64,000 nt of DNA, from assembly GCA_000310025.1 (NCBI GenBank), contig FN647962.1, positions 97,902-161,901 on the forward strand. Direction: 5' to 3'. This document shows, piece after piece, positions 26,725 through 39,026 of this stretch. The stretch comes from Ectocarpus siliculosus (taxonomy: Eukaryota > Sar > Phaeophyceae > Ectocarpales > Ectocarpaceae). The notes under the pieces were generated by a model that ran no database searches, was not told where the DNA came from, and saw nothing but the letters and a program-made list of their open reading frames with translations. The translations under genes and the position numbers were made by a program. Positions within the stretch are counted from its first letter, which is position 1. The number at the start of each line of letters is the position of its first letter.

Positions 26725-29700
26725 TCAGACATCAGACACCGACTCCGCCGTGGAAGCGATCGATGGCGCTATGGCTGCGGCAGTGAGTTGCTGGTCCGGT
26801 TGCTCAGCTTCAGGATTGACAATCGGAGTGACAGGTTGCTGAAAACGATGATTGCGTAGAAGGAAAATGACGGCAAATGCGACGTAGCGCGGGGATCGAG
26901 GGAAGGAAGGGGGGGGGAGAAGGTCACATACTTAGTACAGGCGCGTTGAGAACGCAGAATCCCCCCCCCAAAAACGAGCATGTGTTTCTTGCCAGACTGC
27001 CAAAACAGCACAACTGCGGAGTCCATGCTACATACTTGGCCCGTTCCCAGGCATCGTCCGGCAGTAAATCAAGTTAGAAAGTGCCATGCGATGCGGACAA
27101 AACACAAGCCGCACAAATTTCTCCACAAACAAATCAACAAGATGACATGCATGTTTTCAGTTTCTATTTCTATGTCTACATGTAATGTCTCCAAATCGGG
27201 CCTCTCACCATCATACGCTGCTCGTTGATACGTCTCATGAGATTCCTGAGCTCGTCGCCTTGAATCGTGCACTCGGTGCCGTCAGCGCGGTAATGGACGC
27301 TTCGCGACCCTTGCGCCGTGGAGTCGAGCGCCTTGTCATCTTCCCACTGGCACTCGTATCTGCACCAATGGGCCCGCAGCAAAAAAAGCGTGGAGAGTGA
27401 AACAACGGCGTATACTCAATAACGTTCATGTTTCCGGCGAAACGCGGGTGCCACACAAACCAGGAGAAATACGATGATGGCCAAACGTTGGGCGTTCCCA
27501 TTCCCGTATTGTGCGGTAAAAGGTAGGTACCTACCTGATTTACACGCGCCCCCGTGCGGCATCATTCCCCACGCCACGGAAAGAGAGACCCTACTCAAAG
27601 TACCGCATCGCTGTAGGGGGTGGGGTGGTGAGACGCATCTCGCCCCACCGCCCCTCTTCCCACACCCTCGTTTTGGCCTCAACCATGTCGCTGGCTCTCA
27701 CCTCGAACCATCAGGGAAGATGATGCTTCCGCGGCCCGTCCTGCGATCATCGTGGAACATACCCTCGAAGGTCAGCCCAAGCTCGGTCCACTCGTAGCGG
27801 CCTCGTCCACTCCTGCGGTCGTTCTGCCAAGAGCCTCGGTACACATCTCCGTGGGGCCAGCGGTAGACACCCACGCCGTGCATTCTGCCGTTGTCGAAGT
27901 CGCCCTCGTAGCTGAAACAGAAACGTCAGCAGAATACATGTACGAGAGGATTCAAGGTCAAGAGAACTCACTCCAACGTCTGTTTCGTCACGGAACCCGG
28001 AACACACACCGTCGCCAGACACGAAAGTCAGGCACGCAGTATCAGGCGCAGCAGTACAAGAAGCATGGTACACGAAACGCTCAATAGGAAACACTCGGCA
28101 AATGTTGAAGAATCGCTTCGCCATCGCCGTGATTCCTGACTGTATGCATATGCATGCAAGAGAAGGCCGCTCACCTCGCCCCCTCCTCCTTGAACTCGTA
28201 CACACCGGTACCCGACATGGCACCCTCTCGCCACTCCCCCGCGTAGCTGTCCCCCGAGGGGAACGTCGCTCGGCCCTTGCCGTGGACGCGCCCGTTGCGG
28301 TATTGCCCTTCGTACACCGCTCCGTTGGAATACCAGTAGCACCCTGCTTCCAGAAGAGATCGCAGAACAAACACAGTCAGTCAGAGGCACGCCCATGCTA
28401 CAGTAGGTACTACCGCTCATCTTGATCAGGGGGTTGTGCCGCTCAGAAAGTGCCACCAGACAATGCCGTTGAAATGTTGCAATGCAGACGTCGACTTTGA
28501 GCACGCCGAAAACATCAACGTTCTTCAGTACAGTTGTATGGAAAAAATGGATGTGCATGTACACAGGTGCGTTTAGTTGAAATCGAGTGCGCTAGCCGAC
28601 AGACAGATGAAAACACGCCAACACAACATTCTGCGGGGTTCCCTAGTCGGAGGGCCATAATGAAGAAGGCAGATATTTTCGCGATGGCATGTCATACAGC
28701 AGCAGCAGAGTGGATACAGCGAGCAACACGCAGTATGAGGCAAACACCCGCCCGACGTTGCGTATGAGAAATTGTAGCGAGAGGGAAAACAAGCTGCACA
28801 GTATATTTCGACACACTGCCAAAGCTGTACCACGAGTGCGGCATGGTGTGGGGCTGAGGGGGTAGTACAATACTCACCCTCCCCATGATAGAGGCCGGCT
28901 TTGTAGGTTCCCACGTACTTCTCGCCGTCCTTGTGCGTCGCGGTACCCTGCCCGTGGGGCTTCCCCGAGGCCCATTCGCCCTGACAAGTGCAGTGGAGTG
29001 GAGTGCAGCATAGAAGTACAACACAGCGCAATGTTAAACACGATTGAACCGAAGACGGCCACGGTACGCTAGAATACTACAAAAAATGCTGGACAGAGAG
29101 AATCCATCTCCTGCGAAGAACAGCGAACAAGCTACCTCTGCAGTGGCAAAAGTTCCAGACAAAAGAATAGCGACGCAACAAGGCCGTGATGGTCGGTTTC
29201 CTTGGGTCGTTTTGGCCAACACGCAACTGCACACTGAACAAGTGACGACATTCCTCCGATTGACGTGGGGAAGTCGAAACGCACTAGACACTGACTGACT
29301 GACTGACTGGCTGACTGACCTCGTAAGTTCCTGCGTTGGAGTAACGCATTTTCCCGAAGCCATGCCTTTTGTCCATGAAGAAATGTCCCTCATAGTGAGC
29401 CTTGTTCAGGTACACGGCTGTCCCGAACCCCCACTTCATGTCGTCTTTCCACTCGCCTTCGTACCTGACCAGAAACATGAAACCAAACCCGTGTGCGCGT
29501 TTCGCTTAGTCAAAGATGAAGCGTGCGAAAAAAAGAAGATACTAGAGACAAGACAAGAGAGGCAACACAAGACAGAACGTTGTTCAACGACAGTGGGACA
29601 GAGGGTCCAACAAATCCAAGACACACAAAATGGGAAGAGATGGAGCACGGCATAGCTAGCATCAGATGCGCATTGAGGGGAGGGTGTTGAGAAAGAGATG

Positions 29701-32700
29701 TACGCATGGCATGGAAAGCAGAAAAAACGTGGCACAGACATTCCGTCTGGTGCTTCTCCACTCACTTGTTACCGTTGGCGTAGAAGTAGGTCCCGCGGCC
29801 GTGGCACTTGCCACCATCGAACTGCCCTTCGTATTTTGCCCCCGTGGCGTAATAGTACGTGCCCTCCCCGTGCGACTTTCCATAGAGCCACTGCCCCACG
29901 TAACGATTGCCTGAGGCGTACCACGCGGTTCCCTCCCCTGTCAAATGGAAGGAAGAACAAGACAATCAAACAGTTCAGATGAGGGAATAAGGAACTACAA
30001 AACAGTGCTAGTCCTGGCTCGTGCCTCCTGAGTCCTTGCTCTACAGTCTGGACAATGGCTTCCATTTTAAGCCGCAAACCAAGGTGTTGCACGCTACAAC
30101 CACCGTCGTAAATAGCATGTACTCTAGCATCATAGGTTGTTTCAAATGTTTCGGGCAATGGACGGGAACCGTGGATGAAGGAGTAAATTAGCGACAAAGC
30201 ACGACAAGACAAGAATAAACCCACGGACACCCCAACAAAGCCCGCTATTGGGGGGCGCGCCAACTCCGGTTAACTCACCGTGTTTCGAGTTGTCTTGCCA
30301 CTGTCCCTCGTAGCTCGAGCCGTCAGGATACAGGAAAGACCCTCGCCCGTGTCGGCGCCCTGCTTGCAACTCCCCGATATACCGCCCGCCAGATGAGTAG
30401 GTGAACACACCACTCTTCTTCTTACCCTGAGGAGCACATGATTACGATTGGACAAATGGCGCGGCATGAACAACAAAAAGGTCTCAGGTGGTGCGCCGAG
30501 TACAGCAGCAGCAGCAGCAGCAGCAGCCTTTTGTAACCGGATGTCAACACGAGAGGCGTCTGCCTGAGGACTTGAGCGCGGTTGCAACCGTACTGTAGTC
30601 CGTAGTCTCGACCCGTATGGCCGCAGCGATCGAATGCTACCGACTCGGCAAGCAGTCTACCACAGCACGTCATGACGACACTGTTGACCATGCAACGTCG
30701 TCGCCATCACCTGCACCCACAGCCCCTTGAAGCAAGAGCTATCGGCGAAGTAGAATGTCCCGTCGCCGTGCTGCAAGTCATTCTCCCAATGGCCGACGTA
30801 TCTGCGTTCAATTCATCAAAGCGCGCAAGATCAGCATGCAGGAATGTGCAAAAAAGGTAAAGGAAACACAGACCGGCCGCGCAACTTTTGCACGTTGTTT
30901 GTTGATGCAACACACACCATCTGCGGTCAATACTAGTGCACTGCGTTGGCACACGTAAGCCCGATCTGGCTTGTCTGCTTACAAAAGCGCAAAGAGCGCA
31001 TCCATCAGCATGTCGAGTCAGAAACAACCAGATCACGCACTTTCCCCCGCTGGCGAGGTTGAGTGTTCCCTCTCCGTGGCGTTTGTCTCCCTTGAAGTAT
31101 CCCTCGTACCTATAGCATACAACAAGCCAAGATACAAGAAAAGCCATCAAAACCGACGGGGACCATCATGAGCAACGAGGAGAAGGGCAAGGGCGCATGG
31201 ACCAGGCAACGGGTCAGGTCTTACGCAGTCAATGACACTTGAGCACAACAAAGCAAGCGTTGGAGTAGGCGTTCATATTTGACGACATGCGCTTCCTTGG
31301 CTACCTCCGTATGGCTCTGGAAATCGCAGCTCAGCAAGGCGGCTCATATTTTTGGTAGATACACACGATTACGTGAAATCCCCATGGTACGCACCGGCTT
31401 CCGTCCTGAAAGAAGTAGCAACCCTTCCCGTGCCTCATCCCATCCTTCAAAGGCCCCACGAACGTCGACCCGTCCGAGTACTGGGTTCTAGTGTCTCCTT
31501 CCGATAGCGGGTACTGGAATACCGTATCCCACAACCACCCCGGCATGCTCGAGTCCCCTCTCTGACCAGCGGATCCAGAACCGATACCATGAAGCAGGCA
31601 ACATGGTCAGAGTCATTTTGTGCATGCAGAGGTGTTGATGAGCACAACGTTGCCGGCACTCCGTTGTATCTTATCAGACAAAATGCCACTCCGGCACGTC
31701 GTTCGGACGGGGGCTCGAAGGCCATTGAGCATGATGCAAGAAAAGGACAAGCTAGCTACTCGGTAGACAATACAAGTACTCACCGCTCCCCTGGTCTCGC
31801 TGCCCACTGCAGAGTCGGCCGCGGCAGTCCTCTTGCGCATGGGGCTGGGGCTGGAAATTATCCTGCCGCCCTTGACCGCGGGGGACATGAGGCGGTCCGT
31901 CGCAATACTCCTGGAAAAAAAAAAAAAGTGCACACATCAATATTTTCTCCATCAGGGGGAAACTCAAATCCACCAATACCTAAGTTTCTCTTATGTTCAA
32001 CACTCTAGAAATTCGGCCAACCACTCAACGAACTCACATGCAAGATGCGCCAAACGTGGACACGAGAGGGAAGTGATCGATACTGCTGAAGTGCTGTACA
32101 CTGTATTTCCACCCACACCATACCATACCATACTGCTGTTTCAACAATGAAAATGGTATTGCAGAAGACCGCACTGTGGACCCAAAACATTCCCGAAAAG
32201 GTTTGCCCAAGAGTGCCCGACCCAAACGTCGTAGACAGAGCATCTACGTCTACGTCTGTCGTTCCAAACGTCGTATCAATCGTAGTAGTACGAAGGGCCG
32301 CGGCGGCGGCAGGCAGTCTCAAGACTCGCCGGAATCGCGCCACTTGGCTACACCTAGCCGCAAGAGAAAAGTCAAACTGTCCACGTCACTCCAGAACATT
32401 CAAGGCCTCCACTCATACAAACATATGGTGGTGGACGAATTTATAAGGCGGGCGTTTGCCCGGCTGAACGCCAAAACCACTGTGACGCTGTGACCACATC
32501 ACCAGACCAGCTCCCAGGAGCCTACCCTACCCCACCCCACCCCACCCCACCCCACATACCTTGCCGCGGAAACCAGCTCAGCCTCGTCGGACAGGCCCGG
32601 CATTGCCCTTGTCTCGCTTAGAGGAGGAATCAATTCTCGCCCCGTCCGCCCTCGCCCCGCCCCCTTCGAAGCGCCCTGCCCTCGACCACCGCCACTCCCA

Positions 32701-35700
32701 CCCCCACCCCCCCGTCCGACGGCGTCAGAGCTTTCTCTTTCTCTTTCTCGTTCTCCGCTCGCTCTGCCGGTCGCACGTCTTCGCTCTTCGCTATCCCCAG
32801 GGTGCAGCGGAGTGGCCACGGTGGCCACGGCGGTAGTCGTGTTGACCGATGAACCAAGCGCGGAGCTTGCCGCTGACCTGGACGCCAGTCTAACGGGCCC
32901 CATTCCGTGCACGATTGCTTCCATGTCCTCGGGATTGCTCAAGAAGCCTACGGATGGCGTTGGTTGGAAAGAGCTTGGTGAGGTTCTTGCTACTTGCTGA
33001 CTTTCTGAAACAAAGCGCCTCTTCGCTGTTCGGCTCACACGAATGCATCCAAGGGACGTGTGTGTCACATATGCATACAAGTAATGCATCTAAGCACGTA
33101 ACAGCAGGCAACGATGCTGAATATATCGAGCCCGCAGTCGGGGGGCGGGCGGGGGGGAGATACATGCGCCAGATAAGATACACGACGCATGAAGGAGGAC
33201 CATCCGACCATGCACCATGCACCCTCTGTTCAACCCGCTCGCCCCCTCCCCCAGGTTCTCTTCCTCGCTCTCTTGTGTCTCATGGTTCTAATCCTTCCTC
33301 TCACCCTCTAGCGGATCCACGGAGCTAGCCCACGCTTCGTCCACGGATCGGGCCAAGGCCTCTGGTGGCAAATTGCGACGCCGTTGGTACTCCCCGTAAA
33401 CGAAGTGAGGTCGGTCTTGCGCGCGGCCCTCCTCCCCTCTGGCAGCAAAGTACCTATCAACCAAGGGAATATGCTAAACGGTCATCTCACGTCAAGTGAC
33501 ATCGCTTCAAGTCAAGTGGCATCACACACACCAAGTCTTCCTGAAACCGAGCCGGTGCAAGAAAGGACCACCCCGACAATCAGTTGGTGATTCAACTCTC
33601 ATCACATTAGTCGAGAGTAATGCTGTGATCGTGTTGAGTGTTGAGTGATGAGAAATCGTTTCAGTGGGACAACACCGTGCAGCGTCTTGCTCCCTCCGGC
33701 ATGGCAAGCTACTTGGGCAGCAGGAGCATGAGAGCCCAAGCTTCGATTGGAAATAGCGTATGAAGAACGCTGTTACACGGTGTTAGTGGGGTTTTCACTC
33801 AAACAAATCAAAAAATGAATCACTGCTAATATTTTACTGATGGTGCCACAAAACGACTCACAGAGTTCAACATGTACCATCGTCACTGCGTTTTTCAATT
33901 CTGCAAAACAAAACACGTAACGAGGCTGCACGCCAACTCCGCCTCCGTATGCACAACGAGTACCAGGTACAGCAGAGCGGGGCAACCCTTTTCATCGTAT
34001 GTACGACTATACGCCGTGTTAGCTAATCTCCATACAACCGCGTAACCCGCGACCATTTTTGAATAACAGGGCTACCCATTTGCGACAAGCCTCAGAAAGC
34101 GGCACGTGGGGGGGGGGGGCAGAAACTCCGCCTGACACTTCACTTGCTTTCTTGTTCCAGCCATTCCAAACTCAACACAAGGAAAGCCAAGGCCTCGTCC
34201 AAACATAACAAACAGCATTTCATGTGCACACCCACCCACCTGAAACCGCCGTCTCTTAAGGGGAGGGTGGCACACAGCAACACCTCCAGGCGACACCATG
34301 CGCGGGAACAGAAGTCCTGCAAAGACCGGTAAGAGTTCGGCCAGGGTGTGTTGCACACCTCGCCTAATGGGTTGGCGAACGTCTGCTAACACCATCGGTC
34401 AGAGCAGCCAGCAGCGAAACAGGAGTAAGGGGGGCAAGGTTCATCGGTTATGACAGTCGAGTAGAATGCAACCACAAACAGGTGCGACAAGACCGGTGCT
34501 CGCGTCGAGGGTGCAGGGGGATGCGCATGTTCACGGGTGTTGCAAGCGTGTCTGAGCTACAGTACCAAACGGAAAGACAGTGTCAAAGCTCCCTTCCAGG
34601 CTATCCACGAGTGCACAGCGTCCGGCCGTCGCATCTATGCCGACGTTACGGCAAGGCTCGTGACCGGGTATATCCTGTAGACTATTATAGTCCATCATCA
34701 TCATCACCGGAACAATTGTTCCGCTCCGCAAACCTCTCAGAAATGCAACTTGTCCGCAGCATTTACATCCCATTCTCCAGAGTCTCTCTCCAGATCAGCC
34801 ATTTCCTGAACCTCCCCTTTCCTGTATCCTCCACCCCGCGGCCAGACTTTGTCAGCCTACGATCCCACCCCCTCTCATGCTCCAGATGGTAGATACTATC
34901 CGCCAGCCGGAACTTCTACTTGCCTCTCCGCCGCCGCCCCCGCTGCTTGGGTACAAGCTTTCGGCATATGGAGTGAAGACGGCGTCGCTGAGCTGCATGT
35001 AAGCAGCCACACTCCTAGCTCCCTTGCGCTTGCTCTCTGGGTTTTCCTGAGATCAGAAGGGAGGTGGGGTAGGCACACTTCGCACGGTGAAGGGAGACTT
35101 CTGGTGTGGCTACAAGGCCAACGGGCCTGTGCGTCTGCAACGAGCCACACGACACGGTATGTATTCGTTTCGGGTGCATGTTTCCGTACAATGGGCCCGG
35201 TTTAGAAACCTGCTGTAGGCTAATCTCTGTGTGTAGATAATCCCAAAGCTCTGCAATCGCACAAAGTGCTAGAGGAGTGACGAGGCATGTGAAGGCCACT
35301 TTAACTCCGGCCGGCCCCATCATGGATAACACCATCCAAGCCAAGAGAGAACACGGTACGTAAGTTCCTGATAACAATGAAACACTTGCCGAAATATGTG
35401 AAGCGCAACAACACGGCAAAGATGTTACCACCACAACACCAACCACCTACCACCAACTCACAGCTGTTCCCAAAAAGAAACAAATTTGATCATACATATG
35501 ACAGACGAGGGTACCATAGATTCAGCTTCCCAGTCTCTACTGCTGCTGTAGGTGGACATGGTATTCGCGCGTGGCCGATACGAGACCCCTTCACTCTTTT
35601 AGCACCCACAACACATGAGACACGATACATGGTTCTCACCTGGTCTATGCAGGAATAGTCGATCCACAAAAACACCGCAACTTCCCGCGGAAGAGAAGCC

Positions 35701-38085
35701 AGGATCGAGTGCAAACCTTCAACGAGAAAGGTGTGCTTGGCCGAATCAACGTCTGGCGATCCCTCCCCGAAGTCCTGCCCTCCACCGTGCTTCCAGAACT
35801 CCGTCGGCCGACTGGACTCGTTAATCCAGCGATGCGACACGAACACCACGAACGCGCTGTTGCGGTCGAGCGAGTCGTATGGCACCAACGCCCCGCTCCT
35901 CATGGCGTTCTGGTACTTGGGAAAGCTTCTTGCCGCGCTTAGCCCCGTCAATGGCAAAACGAACATAGGAGCTTCCGGCGGGAACGCGAACGGCCCGACG
36001 CCTCCGCCTCCCCTATGTAACGATCGGGTCGGCGTTTGCACAATCGGGACGGCCAACACAGACGTCGCTGACGGCGACGCCTCCTCCGTTCGGGGCGTAG
36101 AAGGGGACGGTTGGGAGAGCGTCCCCGCAGACTTTGCACCCATAACCGGGGGGGGCACTGCAGAACCTCTGTTCGCGCTCAGCGTGCCCTCTCTCGACGA
36201 CAAGATCTGCACAGTCGAGACAGGGGCCTCTGCCAAGGCCTCTGCGGGTGGGGAAGAGGGCGCAGGGTTTTTGCCAACTGCCCCTCCGTCGCTGCCTGAC
36301 GGAGAGGGAGGCAACGAGAACTTTCCTTCTCCCGCCTTGGTTCTGTCTTTACGGCTACGTCTTCATCGCCATGGGTGGAGGATGGAACATAAAACGGGAG
36401 TAACAACGGATGGTTTGGCGTTATTTGTTTAGACGACGGGGTGCGCTGTCGAGAGTGAGTGCAAAAAATTATCAAGTGACGTCGATCTAGTTACTGCTGC
36501 ACCGACCAAAATTCCTTCAACTGAATCATACCGGGGAACGCATCCATGGCAGCAGTGAACGAACGCTGACTATCTACAGCAGTATATAGCTCCATCAGCC
36601 CACCAAGCTATCTGCAAGAGTAATGCTGTGAGCGAGGGCACGTTCGATTAGTACAAGAGCGGATCGGATGTCACATTCTACATCTGCGTACCTTTAGAAT
36701 ACTTCCGAGATTGCACTCGACTACTGCTACAGTACTGCTCCGGTTTGACAACGGAACAAATCCGTACATCATGACATAATATGCTGCTTCTTCGATAACC
36801 GTCCAAGGCGACACAAGCCATTGTTTGCGGATGCTATCAATCTTCAACACAAGACTACATCAACAAAGTCTGTCCGCCCCGTGCTGTCTAAATCTGTGTG
36901 TGATGTGAACAAGGTACCGGACCACAGCAGCTGTTTGTTGTCTGGGTTTCCCGAGCACAAAAGGAGGTTTAGCCAAAACACAGCAGTCCCAGGAGTTGGA
37001 AGATGGAACACCCAAGTGTAAAGGATAGCCGGCGGCCATGCCCTTGCCTTCCCGAACCAGGTGGAATACTGGTCTAAAGCACAGCACAGGCCAGTCCACT
37101 GCTGTATGAATAGAACGCAGTGATGCACAGAGCCAGCGCGTCAGCGTTTCATCGTTGTCTCTTTGGCACAGCATTATTATAAGGTCATCCCTCCTATTTG
37201 CACTGCTTTGTCTCATTCCTGTTCTATTGTTTACCGTAGGACTCTAAAAACTCTCACCACCGGGGATGCACATATTTGCGTTGATGGCGGGTCGGTGCAT
37301 TCTTAGATGCGAAACACCCCATCTTCACGGGTATAATACCGAACAAAAAGTGAGAAGTAAAACGAGAGTAAGAACTTTTGTCACGGTCATAAATTAATTT
37401 ATTAGAGACACCAGAGGCAACCACGACCATTCCTAATGCAAAACATACCACACCGTAAACCGTCGTACGTTAAGGTACATACGAAGCTGTTGAAAGTAAG
37501 GAGAGCTGAGAGTAGGCAAGGATGCGATGTTCGGCAAGAGAGAACGGGACGTGCCGAAGGGAACGAAAGCACACACCGGCTACTACTACTGCTGCTGCTG
37601 TAAAGCAGTTGGCAACCTGAGCGCGGGTTCATCGTCAAGCAAGTTGCTACGCTTTACTCTCTACTCACTCACCTAAGTTGCTCCTCATCGTCCTCAAAGT
37701 CTGACTCCTCCGAGGACACCTCCTCCAAGCATTCCTCTCCCCCAAAGCCACCAGCTCCACTCCTTCTGGAGAACGATGAGTGCTGGGATATGTTCCCGAT
37801 GTCGGAACCTCCATCCGACCTGGGATTACTCCCCGTGTAGGACGATGCCGTAGTGTGCGTGTTGTAAGATGTTTTAGGCATCGTGGAGAAGAGCTTCTCG
37901 CGATGTGCTGTTGTCTTGCGCCTGCTATCCTCTCCAGGCTCAGGTTCGCCAAGCGCCGGTGCTGCCATCCGAGGAGACATCGGCCCGACTTCTCCCTCCG
38001 ACCGCCGACGAAGGTCATTAGCATTAGCAGTAGCATTAGCATTCCCAGGTGGCTCCAGCCTCTCCTTCGACTCAGAGCAGCCCAT
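26725..38085 (-). CDS. Lipid-anchored HET/TIR-like domain + MORN-repeat protein, 18 exons
   Basis: Eighteen phase-matched exons (minus): 38085-37673, 36354-35640, 35046-34897, 34316-34240, 33453-33305, 33004-32560, 31910-31784, 31561-31395, 31109-31041, 30801-30711, 30426-30279, 29937-29766, 29464-29320, 28980-28878, 28343-28175, 27911-27702, 27359-27209, 26838-26725. They give 3,615 nt, about 1,204 aa. The N-terminus MGCSESKE fits N-myristoylation at Gly2 and palmitoylation at Cys3, so the protein probably sits on a membrane. Residues 10-300 are Ser/Pro/Gly-rich and acidic. A domain at about 306-475 has FVVFVSHRW, WIDYSCIDQ, LSDAVFTPYAESLY, SRAWCRLE and RPHFVYGEY. The W-I-D-x-x-C-I-x-Q and R-x-W-x-x-x-E spacing recalls fungal HET domains and the opening strand recalls TIR, but the exact family is inferred. 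Residues about 502-690 are low complexity. MORN repeats run from about 726 to 1134 (about 17 plus a degenerate one), each like YEGQWxxxxxHGxGxxxxxxG, and MORN repeats commonly bind phospholipids. The C-terminal tail is Ala/Ser/Gln-rich and ends in SVSDV. The gene is divergent from the RhoGEF gene. It could be two genes, but every junction keeps the frame. Confidence 0.85.
29285..29319. repeat. CTGA/CAGT microsatellite at a splice donor
   Basis: An (ACTG)n-type tract of about 35 bases begins inside the intron directly after exon 13 of the MORN gene. On the coding (minus) strand it reads as repeated GTCAGT/CAGTCA units. The donor used in the model (GAG|GTCAGT) is the first unit. Confidence 0.85.
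32146..32493 (+). pseudogene. Possible histone H2B-like remnant, antisense in MORN-gene intron 6
   Basis: On the plus strand an open frame without an ATG encodes a very basic segment with RPKRRRQSIYVYVCRSKRR. Later comes SYKHMVVDEFIRRAFARLNA followed by KTTVTL and TGA. The first block resembles the H2B start of the histone fold (basic tail, then S-x-Y-x-I-Y-V-Y). The second resembles the alpha-2 helix (M-x-x-x-x-x-F-x-x-x-x-F-x-R-[IL]) leading to a T-[IT]-T loop. Between them about 40 residues of basic low-complexity sequence replace the normal short loop, and the C-terminal helices are absent. No intact histone could come from it, so it would be a decayed copy or a divergent H2B-like exon. 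Similarity is by eye only. Confidence 0.3.
32521..32554. repeat. CCCCA/TGGGG microsatellite
   Basis: A tandem (CCCCA)n tract lies inside intron 6 of the MORN gene, 5 bases from the exon 6 donor at 32559. On the transcribed strand it reads (TGGGG)n, a G-rich array able to form a G-quadruplex. Confidence 0.9.
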
Positions 38086-38094
38086 CTTGGGGCT

Positions 38095-38125
<31 letters not shown>

Positions 38126-39026
38126 CTAAACCGCGATTCCCGCCGGTGTATCACTTGGGGGAGCTCTCTAAGGGCGTGGGCAGAGTGAGCTGGGCTGAGC
38201 GGCCACTCGTTTTGCTGATGCCCGCCACGGCTTGGTCTTGCTCCCTCTTAGACTACCAGCTACAGAGAACCCTTCGGTTATCGGAATTCCCACAGCCTGG
38301 CTTGCGGGGCAGCTAGCTCCGTGTCGCGAGAGAACGCACGACGGTATGCACCAGACCACGGCTGCTGTGTCTCTGGTGGTGGAGTGCCGAGCGGTGCCCC
38401 TGTCAACTTCACACGGATGAACCAGCAGGATCTTGAAAACAACACTGCCGACAAAGGCAAACGCTGGGTGTGCAGTGTCCGACCGAGAGTGCAGACCAAC
38501 TCTGCTCGGATCGACAGCAGCAGTCAACACCGAGATAACACACCGACAGGAGTTAGGGGGGGGGAGAAAGTTCCTTTTTTTACAGTTCCGTCACCCCCAG
38601 ACAAGCTGAGACAAGCACGACAAAGCACGACACACACACCCTTGCCGCTGACTGCACAGGGCTGAGGCGCTGAGGAGGACGTCGACGGCGGTGCTTGGCC
38701 GGTTTTCATCAGTTCGGCCTAGTTGCCGGTATGTCTGAGTGTCGGTCAATGCAGCACTTGGGTGTTGAGTTTGTTTGCTTGCAAAATTTGCGATTGTACC
38801 CCCTCCTCTCTCCTCTCTCTTGGCTTTTGTTCCGCCTGATGCCGCTCATGCCTCTCGCCCGGCTCTTCCGCTCTTGCCGTTCAAGGGTCGCATTAATCGG
38901 GACTGGGAGAGAAACGCTCGCCGTCACGCCAACAGCATCTGCCTCACGGCTCGTGGGAACTACAAGAGAGGCCTTAGACCTCCAAGGTCGAGTTGGGCGA
39001 GAGATACCTCAGGCGTCTCGGAAAAA
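38086..39026. promoter_or_regulatory. Shared divergent intergenic region
   Basis: This 941-bp interval separates the start codons of the minus-strand MORN gene and the plus-strand RhoGEF gene, so it must contain both 5' UTRs and promoters unless upstream non-coding exons exist. A pure CT/GA microsatellite lies directly next to the MORN-gene ATG. No TATA box is obvious. The arrangement suggests a bidirectional promoter, which is inference from layout only. Confidence 0.5.
38094..38122. repeat. (CT)n microsatellite in the MORN-gene 5' UTR
   Basis: An almost perfect CT dinucleotide run ends about 8 bases upstream of the MORN-gene start codon. On the coding strand it is a (GA)n leader. Confidence 0.9.

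Noticed and set aside
32005-32343. Minus-strand frame in MORN-gene intron 6 as an extra exon
   Set aside because: Exons 6 and 7 join in phase without it, and its content (Thr/Asp-rich) is the antisense of the histone-like fragment.
34531-35446. Other minus-strand open frames between the HET-like exons
   Set aside because: The domain runs directly from 35640 to 35046 and from 34897 to 34316 with perfect phase and motif continuity, so these lie in introns.
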